40,065 nt of DNA from NCBI RefSeq assembly GCF_900143525.1, contig NZ_FREZ01000011.1:118150-158214 (forward strand), in the 5' to 3' direction. A program made the translations under genes and the position numbers. The number at the start of each line of letters is the position of its first letter. Position 1 is the stretch's first letter. Below, in pieces: positions 24,790-33,139 of the stretch. The notes beneath the pieces are model-generated. The model saw only the letters and a list, made by a program, of their open reading frames with translations. It did not search any database and had not been told where the DNA came from. The stretch comes from Ruegeria sp. Alg231-54. GTDB lineage: Bacteria; Pseudomonadota; Alphaproteobacteria; Rhodobacterales; Rhodobacteraceae.

Positions 24790-25140
24790 AGCGAGTGGTG
24801 CAGTGCTTTAGATCAATAAGATACCCATCAGGCAAAACACAGCAAAGGGTGGTACAGTGCCTGATCGTCCGTTCACCTCAGATAGCGTCAAGATCCGGCG
24901 TGGGTTGGAAGCAGTCAATGCGAACATTGCATGAAACTGCGATTTTGTTCGCTGGACGGCGATTTAACCGACCGTAGGTGCCAGGATTATCCAGCAATAC
25001 CTCGCGATACCCGGCTACGGGTGGGCTAGAGACTACAAAACACGTTGGTGGGGTGGGGTCAGCCGGAGTTATAGCTGTGGTAGTACCGTAGTAATCGGTC
25101 CTGCGGAAAAGCACCGCGGTTTGAAAGGAGCCAACAGACT
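24790..25140. other. Intergenic region with a repeat copy
   Basis: About 350 bases between divergent genes. At 24893-24940 it holds a weaker copy of the dispersed intergenic repeat (TGGGTTGGAAGCAGTCAATG then CGAACATTGC). Promoters for both flanking genes must lie here, but I cannot place them. Confidence 0.4.
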
Positions 25141-25779
25141 ATGCCGATCGACTTTCTGGAGCTCGGCCCCAAAGCAGCAAGTGCAACGCTTTTGCTTGCC
25201 CATGGCGCAGGTGCCCCGATGGATGCTCCTGGCATGACGATGATTGCAGAAGCGCTGGCTGTGCAAAACGTCAGGGTCGTTCGATTTGAATTCGCCTACA
25301 TGGCACAACGCCGAACCGAAGGCAGCCGCAAACCCCCTCCCCGCGCGGACAAACTGAATTCGGAGTATCTTGCTAAAATCGAAAAGCTCAAAGTTGATGG
25401 ACCGCTGATCATAGGCGGCAAATCTATGGGCGGTCGTGTAGCCAGCATGATTGCGGATGAACTTTTCGAGGCTAACCGCATCGCTGGCTTGCTGTGTGTG
25501 GGTTATCCGTTTCACCCGATTGGCAAACCCGACCAGCTGCGCACCGAGCATTTGCAATATCTGCAGACGCCAACTTTGATCTGTCAGGGAACGCGGGATC
25601 AGTTTGGCACAAAGGATGAAGTTGACACGTACGATCTTTCGTCATCCATCCAAATAGACTGGTTCGAAGATGGAAATCACGATTTGAAACCACGCAAACG
25701 CGTTTCAGGCTTCTCTCACGCTGATCACATGAAGGCGATGGGTCTGGCGGTTTCGGCTTGGGTTGACGGGATAAACTAA
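25141..25779 (+). CDS. Alpha/beta-hydrolase of the KANL3/TEX30-like group
   Basis: A 212-aa cytoplasmic alpha/beta hydrolase. It begins with LLLAHGAGAPMD, the family oxyanion segment, then carries the nucleophile elbow GGKSMGGR, an Asp in CQGTRDQFG, and a catalytic His in EDGNHDLKPR. These identify the small bacterial group related to the TEX30/KANL3 hydrolase-like proteins. AAAGGAG lies about ten bases before the ATG at 25141. It stands alone. The substrate is unknown. Confidence 0.87.
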   Translation: MPIDFLELGPKAASATLLLAHGAGAPMDAPGMTMIAEALAVQNVRVVRFEFAYMAQRRTEGSRKPPPRADKLNSEYLAKIEKLKVDGPLIIGGKSMGGRVASMIADELFEANRIAGLLCVGYPFHPIGKPDQLRTEHLQYLQTPTLICQGTRDQFGTKDEVDTYDLSSSIQIDWFEDGNHDLKPRKRVSGFSHADHMKAMGLAVSAWVDGIN

Positions 25780-25803
25780 TAGCGCGGCTGTTTGGTGCCC
25801 ATA

Positions 25804-25831
25804 CCCCGGGTTTGACGTGTTTACAGGGTTT
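25804..25831 (+). repeat. Triple-GGGTTT repeat, copy d
   Basis: CCCCGGGTTTGACGTGTTTA followed by CAGGGTTT, the closest match to copy a (read in reverse). It lies 3' of the hydrolase gene and 8 kb away from the other copies. Confidence 0.65.
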
Positions 25832-25893
25832 AAAACGGCAACAGCTGGCAGCCGCACAAATTTAACATATTGGCGCTAACACGTTCGCAAGAC

Positions 25894-27279
25894 TCAATTG
25901 GCCAAGGACGGCGGAATATTCTGATTGAGATGCAGAATGTTTTGAGGATCGTACCGATCCTTGAGAGCTTGCAGACGCTGGAAATTTGCGCCCAGAACTT
26001 GCCTGGTGCGATTTTCGATGTCGTCTTCGTCCAGGTAGTTAATGTAGCCTCCCTGCTGCGCGTGAGGTAGTAACCGCTCGTAAGTCTCGCGGGCCCAGGC
26101 AATATTCGCGTCTGTTTCCTTGCTATCTTTCCACTGCGCCAAAATCATGATGCTGAAACCCTTTGAACGGTGGGGAAACGCTGTGGCGTCCGGTTTCTTG
26201 CGCAGGGCCGCACCGTGGGGACTCTCGACGATCAGCTTACTCATTGTCGAGGGACAAAGTCGGAACTGCTCATTCAGGATTGCGACGACCTCATCGGTCA
26301 GATCCGCGACAAAACAGGATTTCCAGTAATTCATGGCGAGTTTCGGGAAACCCGGATCGAGGAGCAGGTTCAGCTCCGTATACTCGATAGGCCCGAGCCG
26401 ATCGATGACAGGTGGCGCCAGTCCGCGTATCTTATCAAGAACAGGCTCAGCCCGGTGCTGGCCTCCGCAGTGACACACCAGCATTGCCGCCAGCTTTCGC
26501 CCCGAACCGTCGGGCGCATGCGTCATGCTGCAGACCGCTGTAATGTCGTCGTCACTCTCCTCAGCTAACGAGCGCAAAAAAGCCAACGTCCCGGCAGCAT
26601 CTTCTTCCGCAAAGGCGACAAGGCCACCGTGCACAACTGGCCCGACCGGGTGCAGGGCATATTCGAAGCTGGTGGCAATCCCGAAGTTGCCTCCCCCGCC
26701 GCGCAGGCCCCAGAACAACTCTGAATTCTCCTGCTCTGACGCGGTCAGAACTTCGCCGTCCACGGTCACAAGTTCCACCGACACAAGATTATCGACTGTA
26801 TATCCATATTTACCCATCAGGTATCCGAAGCCACCACCCAGCGTCAGACCGGCAATTCCAGTGGTTCCCACCGCTCCCCCAGTTGTGGCGAGGCCGTGTA
26901 GCTGAGTAGCCCTGTTGAATTCCGCCCAGCAGACACCAGCCTGCGCTCGGACGCGACGGTTTGCCGGATCGACCCAAATACCCTTCATTAAAGAAAGATC
27001 GATCATCAGCCCACCTTCGCAGACCGCTCGGCCCGCGACATTATGGCCGCCGCCCCGAACCGCGACCTCCAAGCCCTGCTCAATGCCGAAGGCCAAAGCA
27101 TCAACAACGTCCGCTGCCCCCTGACTGCGCGCGATTACCGCAGGGCGGCGATCGATCATTCCGTTATGAACCCTCCGCACATCATCGTAATCGGAATCCC
27201 CGGACAAAAGGACAGCGCCAGACAGCCGAGCGCTTAGAGCATCGAGTTGTGCTACGTTGTTCTTCATATCCAGCGACAT
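25894..27279 (-). CDS. FAD-binding (BBE/PCMH-type) oxidoreductase, first paralogue
   Basis: A 461-aa flavoprotein oxidase with the PCMH-type FAD domain at the N-terminus and a berberine-bridge (BBE) C-terminus. Visible are VRGGGHNVAGRAVCEGGLMI (the His is the usual covalent FAD attachment residue), GTTGIAGLTLGGGFGYLMGK, and the C-terminal YINYLDEDD then RYDPQNILHLNQNI. Such enzymes oxidise sugars, alcohols or secondary metabolites. I place the start at ATG 27279, where GGAG lies about seven bases upstream; the longer frame upstream is antisense to the regulator promoter. It is divergent from a LysR gene and is related to the second oxidase at 37025. Confidence 0.9.
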   Translation of the reverse strand: MSLDMKNNVAQLDALSARLSGAVLLSGDSDYDDVRRVHNGMIDRRPAVIARSQGAADVVDALAFGIEQGLEVAVRGGGHNVAGRAVCEGGLMIDLSLMKGIWVDPANRRVRAQAGVCWAEFNRATQLHGLATTGGAVGTTGIAGLTLGGGFGYLMGKYGYTVDNLVSVELVTVDGEVLTASEQENSELFWGLRGGGGNFGIATSFEYALHPVGPVVHGGLVAFAEEDAAGTLAFLRSLAEESDDDITAVCSMTHAPDGSGRKLAAMLVCHCGGQHRAEPVLDKIRGLAPPVIDRLGPIEYTELNLLLDPGFPKLAMNYWKSCFVADLTDEVVAILNEQFRLCPSTMSKLIVESPHGAALRKKPDATAFPHRSKGFSIMILAQWKDSKETDANIAWARETYERLLPHAQQGGYINYLDEDDIENRTRQVLGANFQRLQALKDRYDPQNILHLNQNIPPSLAN

Positions 27280-27318
27280 CCAACTACTCCTGCATTTTTT
27301 TGAGTCTTGCAGGCAGTC

Positions 27319-27367
27319 TATGCAAAACATGAGTGAATGCAGATTGTGTATTTTGCATAATCTGCAT
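27319..27367. promoter_or_regulatory. Two interleaved inverted repeats between the FAD oxidase and LysR genes
   Basis: First pair: TATGCAAAA (27319-27327) with TTTTGCATA (27351-27359). Second pair: ATGCAGATT (27337-27345) with AATCTGCAT (27359-27367). Both are perfect 9-base arms. They overlap within 49 bases, between the oxidase ATG (27279) and the LysR ATG (27380). This suits autoregulation and activation by the LysR protein; its role is inferred. Confidence 0.7.
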
Positions 27368-27379
27368 ACATTTTTGAAT

Positions 27380-28300
27380 ATGGCTACATCTTGGGACGAC
27401 CACCGTTTCTTCCTCGCAATTGCACGCACCCATTCTCTTACGGCAGCGGCAAAATCACTGTCCGTGAGCCAACCAACGGTCTCGCGTCGGCTTGAAACCA
27501 TGGAAAGAGGGCTCGGCGTCAGATTGTTCACGCGGACACGCAAAGGTTATGCTCTGACGCCTGCCGGTGCCGAGTTGTTCGAAACTGTTGTCAGGGTAGA
27601 AGAAGAACTGATGCAGGCCGATCGCTCAATAAAGGGTCGTGACCAGGAAATTTCGGGGCGACTGCGATTTACCAGTACCGAAATCTTTGTGAATGGTTAC
27701 CTAGGCCCGCATCTGTGGTCGTTTTTAGGCACACATCCCGAGATCGAGTTGCACCTCGCCTGCACCCAAAACCTACTCAACATCGGCCGGGGAGAAGCGG
27801 ACATCGCCATCCGTTTTACCGAAAAACCACCGGAAACTCTTGTGGGTCGGCGTCTCGGCACGGTTGCCTACGCTATCTACGCTGCCTCGAGCAAAGCAGG
27901 GCAAGAGTTCCAAGGAATGGACACTGATGAGCTGCCATGGATTGGAATGTTCGACGAAAATTTCAATCGGATGCTCTATGGCACTTTTCTGCCGAGCACG
28001 CGTCCCAAACACAGGGTCGACAGCATGGCTGCCATGCAGGCAATGGTCCGTGAAGGCCTCGGTGTCAGCATTTTGCCCTGCTATACTGCCGACATCGATC
28101 CGTCGTTAACGCGCCTGACCCCAACGCCTTTAATCGACCCGAAGTTCAGCATCTGGATGCTTTACCACCGTGATACGCGCCACACCGGCCGCCTGAGGCT
28201 TTTCGCCGATTTCCTTATTGACCAGATCAAGAAGGACATTGATCTTTTCGAAGGCCGTCTGGCTTCGCCTTCATGGCAACAGACCAAGCACTTAACATAA
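27380..28300 (+). CDS. LysR-family transcriptional regulator
   Basis: A 306-aa LysR regulator. The N-terminal winged helix-turn-helix is clear (FFLAIARTHSLTAAAKSLSV then SQPTVSRRLETMERGLGVRL), and the effector domain covers about residues 90-295. I place the start at ATG 27380 because the homologous protein begins MATSWDDHRFFLAI; in-frame ATGs upstream, such as 27329, would start inside the palindromes, and no ribosome binding site is good for any of them. It is divergent from the FAD oxidase gene, the classic LysR target arrangement, so the oxidase is the likely target. The inducer is unknown. Confidence 0.92.
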   Translation: MATSWDDHRFFLAIARTHSLTAAAKSLSVSQPTVSRRLETMERGLGVRLFTRTRKGYALTPAGAELFETVVRVEEELMQADRSIKGRDQEISGRLRFTSTEIFVNGYLGPHLWSFLGTHPEIELHLACTQNLLNIGRGEADIAIRFTEKPPETLVGRRLGTVAYAIYAASSKAGQEFQGMDTDELPWIGMFDENFNRMLYGTFLPSTRPKHRVDSMAAMQAMVREGLGVSILPCYTADIDPSLTRLTPTPLIDPKFSIWMLYHRDTRHTGRLRLFADFLIDQIKKDIDLFEGRLASPSWQQTKHLT

Positions 28301-28464
28301 GGGCGCTTACCGCCAAAGCAGACGCACGCTGCGCGGCAAACAATGGTCCGCCTTGCGGGACGAAGCCGCCAGACGCTTTTCGCGTTTCTCGCACACAGGA
28401 ACTTGTTTGCTTTGACGCCACCTTTCATGCTCAAATTTGACCATCGAAAAGTCCGGAGCTGCCA

Positions 28465-29793
28465 ATGGAGAAACCTCGCACACGTTTTACAACTGCCGGC
28501 GATGTGGCGATTGCCTATCAGGTGGTCGGGGATGGCCCCGTAGATCTGATCTATGCCTCGGGCTGGCTTCATAACATTGATCTTGTGTGGGAGCATCCGG
28601 GCTACAACAGGTTCCTTTCCAATCTGGCTGAAGAATGCCGTCTGATCCTGTTTGATAAGCGCGGTACGGGCATGTCGGACCGCGATGTAGGCGCACCGAC
28701 GCTGGAAGAACGGACAGACGACATTCGCGCAGTAATGGAGGCGGTGGGATCAGAAAAAGCGGCCATCTTCGGTGTCAGTGAAGGTGCGAACATGTCGACG
28801 ATGTTCGCCGCCATCTACCCCGAGCGCGTGTCGAGCCTCACTCTTGTTGGCTGTTATGCTTGCCGCAAATGGAAACCGGACTGGCCTTATGGTATGCGGC
28901 AAGCCGACTTTGAGAAGATGATGAAAATTCTTGAGGAAAGCTGGGGAGATCTGGGGGAGTTTCTGGCCATGCGCATGCCGTCAGTAGCGCATGACCCCGC
29001 CGAGATCGCCTTTCACAACCGGCTTTTCCTGCACTCCGGTAGCCCCCGTACGGCGGCCAAGATCACGCGGCTAAACTATGAACTGGACATGCGCCCGATC
29101 CTGCCGTCGATACAAGCACCCACTTTGGTTCTGCAGTCGCGCGGGGACAGATCTGTGAGTACCGAAGAAGCCGAACAGCTTGCCAAATCCATCCCGAATG
29201 CAAACCTGAAAGTGCTTGATAGAGAAGACCATCTGCCGTGGATCGGGGATGTGGACATGATGGCGAAATACATCACTGATTTCGCGCTCTCATCTTCGGA
29301 GCCGCGCCCATCCGACCGCGTGCTCGCGACTATTCTGATCAGTGATATTGAAGGCTCCACCGAGGCTGCAGCCAAAATGGGCGATGCCCGCTGGCGGGAG
29401 GTAATTGATGCACATGATGCCGCAGCGGCGCGCGCCGTGACCCGTTACGGAGGCACATTGGTCAAGACCATGGGCGACGGCATTCTCGCAACCTTTTCCG
29501 GCCCGAGCCGCGCCGTCGAATGTGCCTGCGAATTGCAAAGAGAAGCGGCGCATCTTGGCCTTTCCGTCCGCGCAGGTGTCCATTCAGGCGAATGTGAGCT
29601 GCGGGGCGACGATATATCTGGCATTGCGGTGAATGTGGCCGCGCGCATTCTGGACGTCACTCCTGGCGGCGCGTGCCATGTTTCGTCCACCGTACGGGAT
29701 CTGACCACGGGATCAGGACTGGAATTCGCTCCGGCGGGCACGCACGAGTTCAAAGGCGTGCCGGGCACTTGGGATTTGCACGCAACGGTCTGA
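28465..29793 (+). CDS. Alpha/beta hydrolase fused to a class III adenylate/guanylate cyclase
   Basis: A 442-aa two-domain protein. Residues 1-275 are an alpha/beta hydrolase, with LFDKRGTGMSD, nucleophile elbow GVSEG (Ser105), an Asp in SRGDRSVS, and a His in DREDHLPW. Residues 285-442 are a class III nucleotide cyclase, with both metal Asp residues (Asp294 in ISDIEGST, Asp338 in TMGDG), Lys334, and the transition-state Asn/Arg in ISGIAVNVAARI. Both domains look catalytically complete. Such fusions make cAMP or cGMP when a small molecule is bound or cleaved. No membrane segment is present, so it is cytoplasmic. CGGAG precedes the ATG at 28465. The linker near residue 280 is short. Confidence 0.93.
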   Translation: MEKPRTRFTTAGDVAIAYQVVGDGPVDLIYASGWLHNIDLVWEHPGYNRFLSNLAEECRLILFDKRGTGMSDRDVGAPTLEERTDDIRAVMEAVGSEKAAIFGVSEGANMSTMFAAIYPERVSSLTLVGCYACRKWKPDWPYGMRQADFEKMMKILEESWGDLGEFLAMRMPSVAHDPAEIAFHNRLFLHSGSPRTAAKITRLNYELDMRPILPSIQAPTLVLQSRGDRSVSTEEAEQLAKSIPNANLKVLDREDHLPWIGDVDMMAKYITDFALSSSEPRPSDRVLATILISDIEGSTEAAAKMGDARWREVIDAHDAAAARAVTRYGGTLVKTMGDGILATFSGPSRAVECACELQREAAHLGLSVRAGVHSGECELRGDDISGIAVNVAARILDVTPGGACHVSSTVRDLTTGSGLEFAPAGTHEFKGVPGTWDLHATV

Positions 29794-29850
29794 GCGGAAC
29801 CTCAGCGATTATCGGGTCACTTGAGATGAGCGACCGCATTGGGCTCGGAG

Positions 29851-29881
29851 CGGTCATCTGACCTTTTCCGTCAGATGACCG
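29851..29881. terminator. Long perfect hairpin between convergent genes
   Basis: CGGTCATCTGAC pairs with GTCAGATGACCG, a perfect 12-bp stem with a 7-base loop. It lies between the ends of two convergent genes. There is no T-run after the stem on either strand, so it may act with a helper or protect the 3' ends. It overlaps a fragment of the dispersed repeat (GGGCTCGGAGCGGTCATC). Confidence 0.6.
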
Positions 29882-29981
29882 AGATGCGGACAATGCCGCC
29901 GTTCGCGAAAAACGCCTCAATCTCGAAAGGGGCAGAGCTATTTTCCTTGTACTTCCGTGGGATACCCCAGCGACCTTCATA

Positions 29982-30905
29982 TCAGGGGAGTTCACCCCCT
30001 TCGTAAAGCCAATTTACGGCCGCTACATCAGGAAAAATCTGACTACCCACCTCACGCATGTGCCGAGATATTTCGCCCGTCATACCGTCGGCCTTTGCTT
30101 TGCCAACTTCTCCCTTGCGGATCATTGCGCCAGAACCGAGAATCGGAACTTTGCCAGCAGTGCTCGCCTCAAATTTGTTCTCATTCTTCTTCATCCACGG
30201 AAACGATGTGTACTCAAGGATTTTTGCCCAATGATCGTGGCTCGGCTCCTCACCTAAGAATTCCGCTATCTTTCGGACAGATCCCTCGTGGTCTCGCTTC
30301 ATATCCGCAAAATGGATGAACATGACGTTTGGCTCATGCCGAAGCGGCCACCACGCTGCAAGGAAACCAAAGAAGGCCCCCTGCAAGCCATGGCCATCTA
30401 TAACCTCGGAATAGAATGACGGAAAGTCTGGGCGGCACATTGCTTCTCTTGGCATCTCCCAGAGGTCGAACCATTCGTCTGTGTGCTTGTCTAGGAATGT
30501 CTTAAAAGAGACGACCCCTTCTTCGGGATTGCGGAAAACGACGACGTATTTCACGTCTTTGCCTGAACCGGCTGTCTGGAATGGCACACCGGGAGGTGGG
30601 GAATGTGTCTTAAATGCGCGGCGAGTATCTGTGGGCATCGCGGCCACTCGGTCCACAACATCCTGATGGGGCTGCCCGGGGTAACCCAAGAACTCAATCC
30701 AAGGGACTTGCTCGTAGATATCGCGAAATTCAGAAGTCCCACCGGTCAGCAGTTGATGAACAATGTTCATTGTCCAAGTTGTGCCGCTTTTGATGGGCAC
30801 CGAAATGACGACGTCCCCATCACGCCATTCGATCATCTGCTGAATCTCAGGCTGAATCCATGGAGGTCCTGCGGGAGGAGCATCGTTTTCCACAGTATCG
30901 CTCAT
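29982..30905 (-). CDS. Sulfotransferase (PAPS-dependent, cytosolic-type)
   Basis: A 307-aa enzyme that transfers sulfate from PAPS to a small-molecule hydroxyl or amine. The 5'-phosphosulfate loop is PIKSGTTWTMNIVHQLL near residue 37. The 3'-phosphate-binding region is KYVVVFRNPEEGVVSFKTF near residue 119, and the C-terminal IRKGEVGKAK matches the RKG..G motif. The catalytic His is probably in KTHSPPPG. TAAGGAGAT lies before the ATG at 30905. It stands alone, convergent with the cyclase fusion. The acceptor is unknown. Confidence 0.9.
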   Translation of the reverse strand: MSDTVENDAPPAGPPWIQPEIQQMIEWRDGDVVISVPIKSGTTWTMNIVHQLLTGGTSEFRDIYEQVPWIEFLGYPGQPHQDVVDRVAAMPTDTRRAFKTHSPPPGVPFQTAGSGKDVKYVVVFRNPEEGVVSFKTFLDKHTDEWFDLWEMPREAMCRPDFPSFYSEVIDGHGLQGAFFGFLAAWWPLRHEPNVMFIHFADMKRDHEGSVRKIAEFLGEEPSHDHWAKILEYTSFPWMKKNENKFEASTAGKVPILGSGAMIRKGEVGKAKADGMTGEISRHMREVGSQIFPDVAAVNWLYEGGELP

Positions 30906-31368
30906 CTTATCGATCTCCTTACTAGCTATTCACCAAGACGTGCAAAAAACTATTTTCCGTTCAGTGAGCCGTGTCACGCATGTGAAACTCTCGTCCTTGT
31001 CAGACATTGGCAATTCCCATCGGCACGTTTTAAGAATGCAAGAGCCTTGTATAGCACAGTTGGCGCAACGAGTCCGCTTTGGGCTTAAAGCAGTCTTTCG
31101 CTGCAGTCGGCTTGAACGACTGCTACGCGGGACTTTGCCGCCGTTGCTATTCCAAGTGTTTGCTAACGCAGCATTCGTTCGCAGATGCGGCAGTCAAATT
31201 TCAGTAAAGCAACATTTTCCCCAGACCGGACCTTCAGCGGCGTCGATTCTGGCAAATTTCAGACCGCCCTTTCGCTATCAACCACTTAAACCACCAAGAC
31301 GCGGAACGCTGCAGCCTTCCGTTTGAACGCATGCTATTGTTAGCATCAAAGTTGGCGAGGGCAGCAGT
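30906..31368. other. Intergenic region rich in dispersed repeats
   Basis: About 460 bases between divergent genes. The best copy of the dispersed repeat lies at 31071-31120, and a second partial copy at about 31150-31200 (CGCAGCATTCGTTCGCAGAT). I see no gene; the long frames here have no ribosome binding site. Confidence 0.5.
31071..31120. repeat. Dispersed intergenic repeat, best copy
   Basis: GAGTCCGCTTTGGGCTTAAA followed by GCAGTCTTTCGCTGCAGTCG. The short AAAGC/GCTTT symmetry and the CTGCAG palindrome could form small stems. Confidence 0.6.
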
Positions 31369-32166
31369 TTGGCAGACGAACCATTCTACAAAACGCATTG
31401 GAGGAACATCGAACCTGAACGGATGTCCGCGTACCGTGACGGTTTTGGTTGGGATGAAGCGGCAGAGAAACTCTACATCCCGGCCGAGATCGCTGTTGGG
31501 CACTCGGTTGCAGACTTTGGATGTGGTCCCGGCAAGGTTTCCGTGGCGCTCGCCGAGAAAGTTGGAGCGGGAGGACATGTCCACGCAATCGACATTAATG
31601 CCGAGTTTTTGGATTTGGTTAAAGAGAATGCTGCCTTCGCAGGAGTTTCGGATCAACTAACGACCTGCTTGAACGAAGGAGTTAAGCTCCCCATGGGGGA
31701 CGCGTCCTTGGATCGGATCACGGCCCGAAACGCCCTGATGTATGTTGATGAGCCGGTTGAAACACTGAAAGAGTTCCACAGGGTTCTCCGTCCAGGCGGG
31801 TTGGCACATGCAATCGAAGGTGACTGGTACATGATGGTCGCCGAGCCTGTTGCCCACGCCCCCTGGAGAGCGTTTGTCGAAGCGGCCTCCCACGCCTGTC
31901 GCAACTCGGACATGGGCAGAAAACTATTTGGCGCATTCGTGAAGGCCGGCTTTCAAGATGTAAAAGTTTCAGTCGTCGCCAATGCCGACGTTGAGGGTCG
32001 GCTGATTGGCATGATCCGCAATATGGCGAAATACGCCGTCGAAAGCCGATCGATCGACTCTGAGGCAGTTGATCAGGTTGTGTCCCAAATTGAACGTGCA
32101 CGTGCCGCTGGGTCATATTTGGTTGTTTCTCCGCAATTTGTAGTCACCGGAAGAAGAACAGACTAA
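31369..32166 (+). CDS. SAM-dependent methyltransferase, class I
   Basis: A 265-aa cytosolic methyltransferase. The SAM-binding motif I is VADFGCGPGKVSVALAEKVG near residue 47, motif II is VHAIDINAEFL, and motif IV is MGDASLDRITARNALMYVDE, followed by the LRPGG loop. This is a small-molecule type of the UbiE/MenG-like Methyltransf_11 family. The frame opens with TTG at 31369; GAGG lies about eight bases upstream, so I accept it as the start. The stop of the opposite-strand methyltransferase lies about 100 bases beyond its own, so the two are convergent. The substrate is unknown. Confidence 0.85.
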   Translation: MADEPFYKTHWRNIEPERMSAYRDGFGWDEAAEKLYIPAEIAVGHSVADFGCGPGKVSVALAEKVGAGGHVHAIDINAEFLDLVKENAAFAGVSDQLTTCLNEGVKLPMGDASLDRITARNALMYVDEPVETLKEFHRVLRPGGLAHAIEGDWYMMVAEPVAHAPWRAFVEAASHACRNSDMGRKLFGAFVKAGFQDVKVSVVANADVEGRLIGMIRNMAKYAVESRSIDSEAVDQVVSQIERARAAGSYLVVSPQFVVTGRRTD

Positions 32167-32272
32167 GTGACGGGCATTCGCCGCAGTCGGCTCTCTAATC
32201 GAGGAACGGGCAATCCGGTATCAAATTTGGCGATGATGATGTCAGGGGTCTGACAATTGCCGCCCCATCCGG

Positions 32273-33127
32273 TCACTGCTTGACGCCCGTCGCCGCAATC
32301 ATCGTGCAAGGGCCAATGAATCTTTTGTCGGTTTCAAAAGTTTCCAGGGCGGTTTCAACGTCATCCCATGCAGCCTGCTTGGCCTTTTCATCCAGATCAC
32401 CGAGCATTTGATGCAGCGCCCCGAAACTTTCCTGTTCAAAACGCAGGCATTCCCGTGCAGATTTGAGAACAACGGGCGCTTCAATCTTTTGCGTCCGAAC
32501 ATCGCGCAGCCCCGCATCTTCAAACAAGTTTTCGATGACCCCAGGCGCGCCGAGGCTGAACGGGCCGGGCAATCCTGGTGCTGGTGCCGGAAGATTGGCG
32601 TGTTTGCGAATGATACCGACTGGGTCGGAAAAGAACCGGCATTCCTGCGGCGTTGCATAAACCAGCGCGCCAACAGATCCGCCCTCGTGCAACGCGGCGA
32701 TCTGGCTTTGCACCGAGCGTTTCTGATCTGGGAAGAAGATAAGACCAACCCGCGAAATCACAGCATCGAACAGTTGATCTCCTGTCTCAAGGTTTTCGCC
32801 GTCCATTACGGAGGCTCGCGCCTGCGTCATTCCGGCTTGCGTGAACTGATCATTGGCAAGTCGCGTGAGTTCATCAGAAAAATCGGTGGACAAGACAAAC
32901 CCTTCCGGCCCGACCCGCCTCGCGCTCTGCATCGCATCCTGACCGGACCCACCGGCGACGTGCAGCACGCGGGCCCCGGGTCCGACACCGCACATATCCA
33001 AAAGCACTTCGGTGGCTGGCCCAAGCCACCGATCCAACAACCCGCCCCAGGCGTTCCAATGTTCAGCGACGTTATCCCACTGATTTCGAGTGGAATCCTT
33101 AAATGCAATGGGATCAAATTCCGTCAT
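32273..33127 (-). CDS. SAM-dependent methyltransferase, third gene of the TetR operon
   Basis: A 284-aa class I methyltransferase. Motif I is VLHVAGGSGQDAMQSARRVG near residue 54, then STDFSDELTRLA for motif II, and VMDGENLE and DAVISRVGLIFFPD for motifs III-IV. The family's usual GCGTG is replaced by GGSGQ, a common variation. GGAGAGA lies just before the ATG at 33127. Only 12 bases separate it from the stop of the hydrolase-glycosyltransferase gene, so the two are in one operon under the TetR gene. The C-terminal region covers substrate-binding helices. The substrate is unknown. Confidence 0.88.
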   Translation of the reverse strand: MTEFDPIAFKDSTRNQWDNVAEHWNAWGGLLDRWLGPATEVLLDMCGVGPGARVLHVAGGSGQDAMQSARRVGPEGFVLSTDFSDELTRLANDQFTQAGMTQARASVMDGENLETGDQLFDAVISRVGLIFFPDQKRSVQSQIAALHEGGSVGALVYATPQECRFFSDPVGIIRKHANLPAPAPGLPGPFSLGAPGVIENLFEDAGLRDVRTQKIEAPVVLKSARECLRFEQESFGALHQMLGDLDEKAKQAAWDDVETALETFETDKRFIGPCTMIAATGVKQ

Positions 33128-33139
33128 TCTTCTCTCTCC

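Noticed and set aside
17055..25831. CRISPR array made of the GGGTTT-type repeats
   Set aside because: Only four dispersed, degenerate copies, no regular spacing, no spacers and no cas genes.
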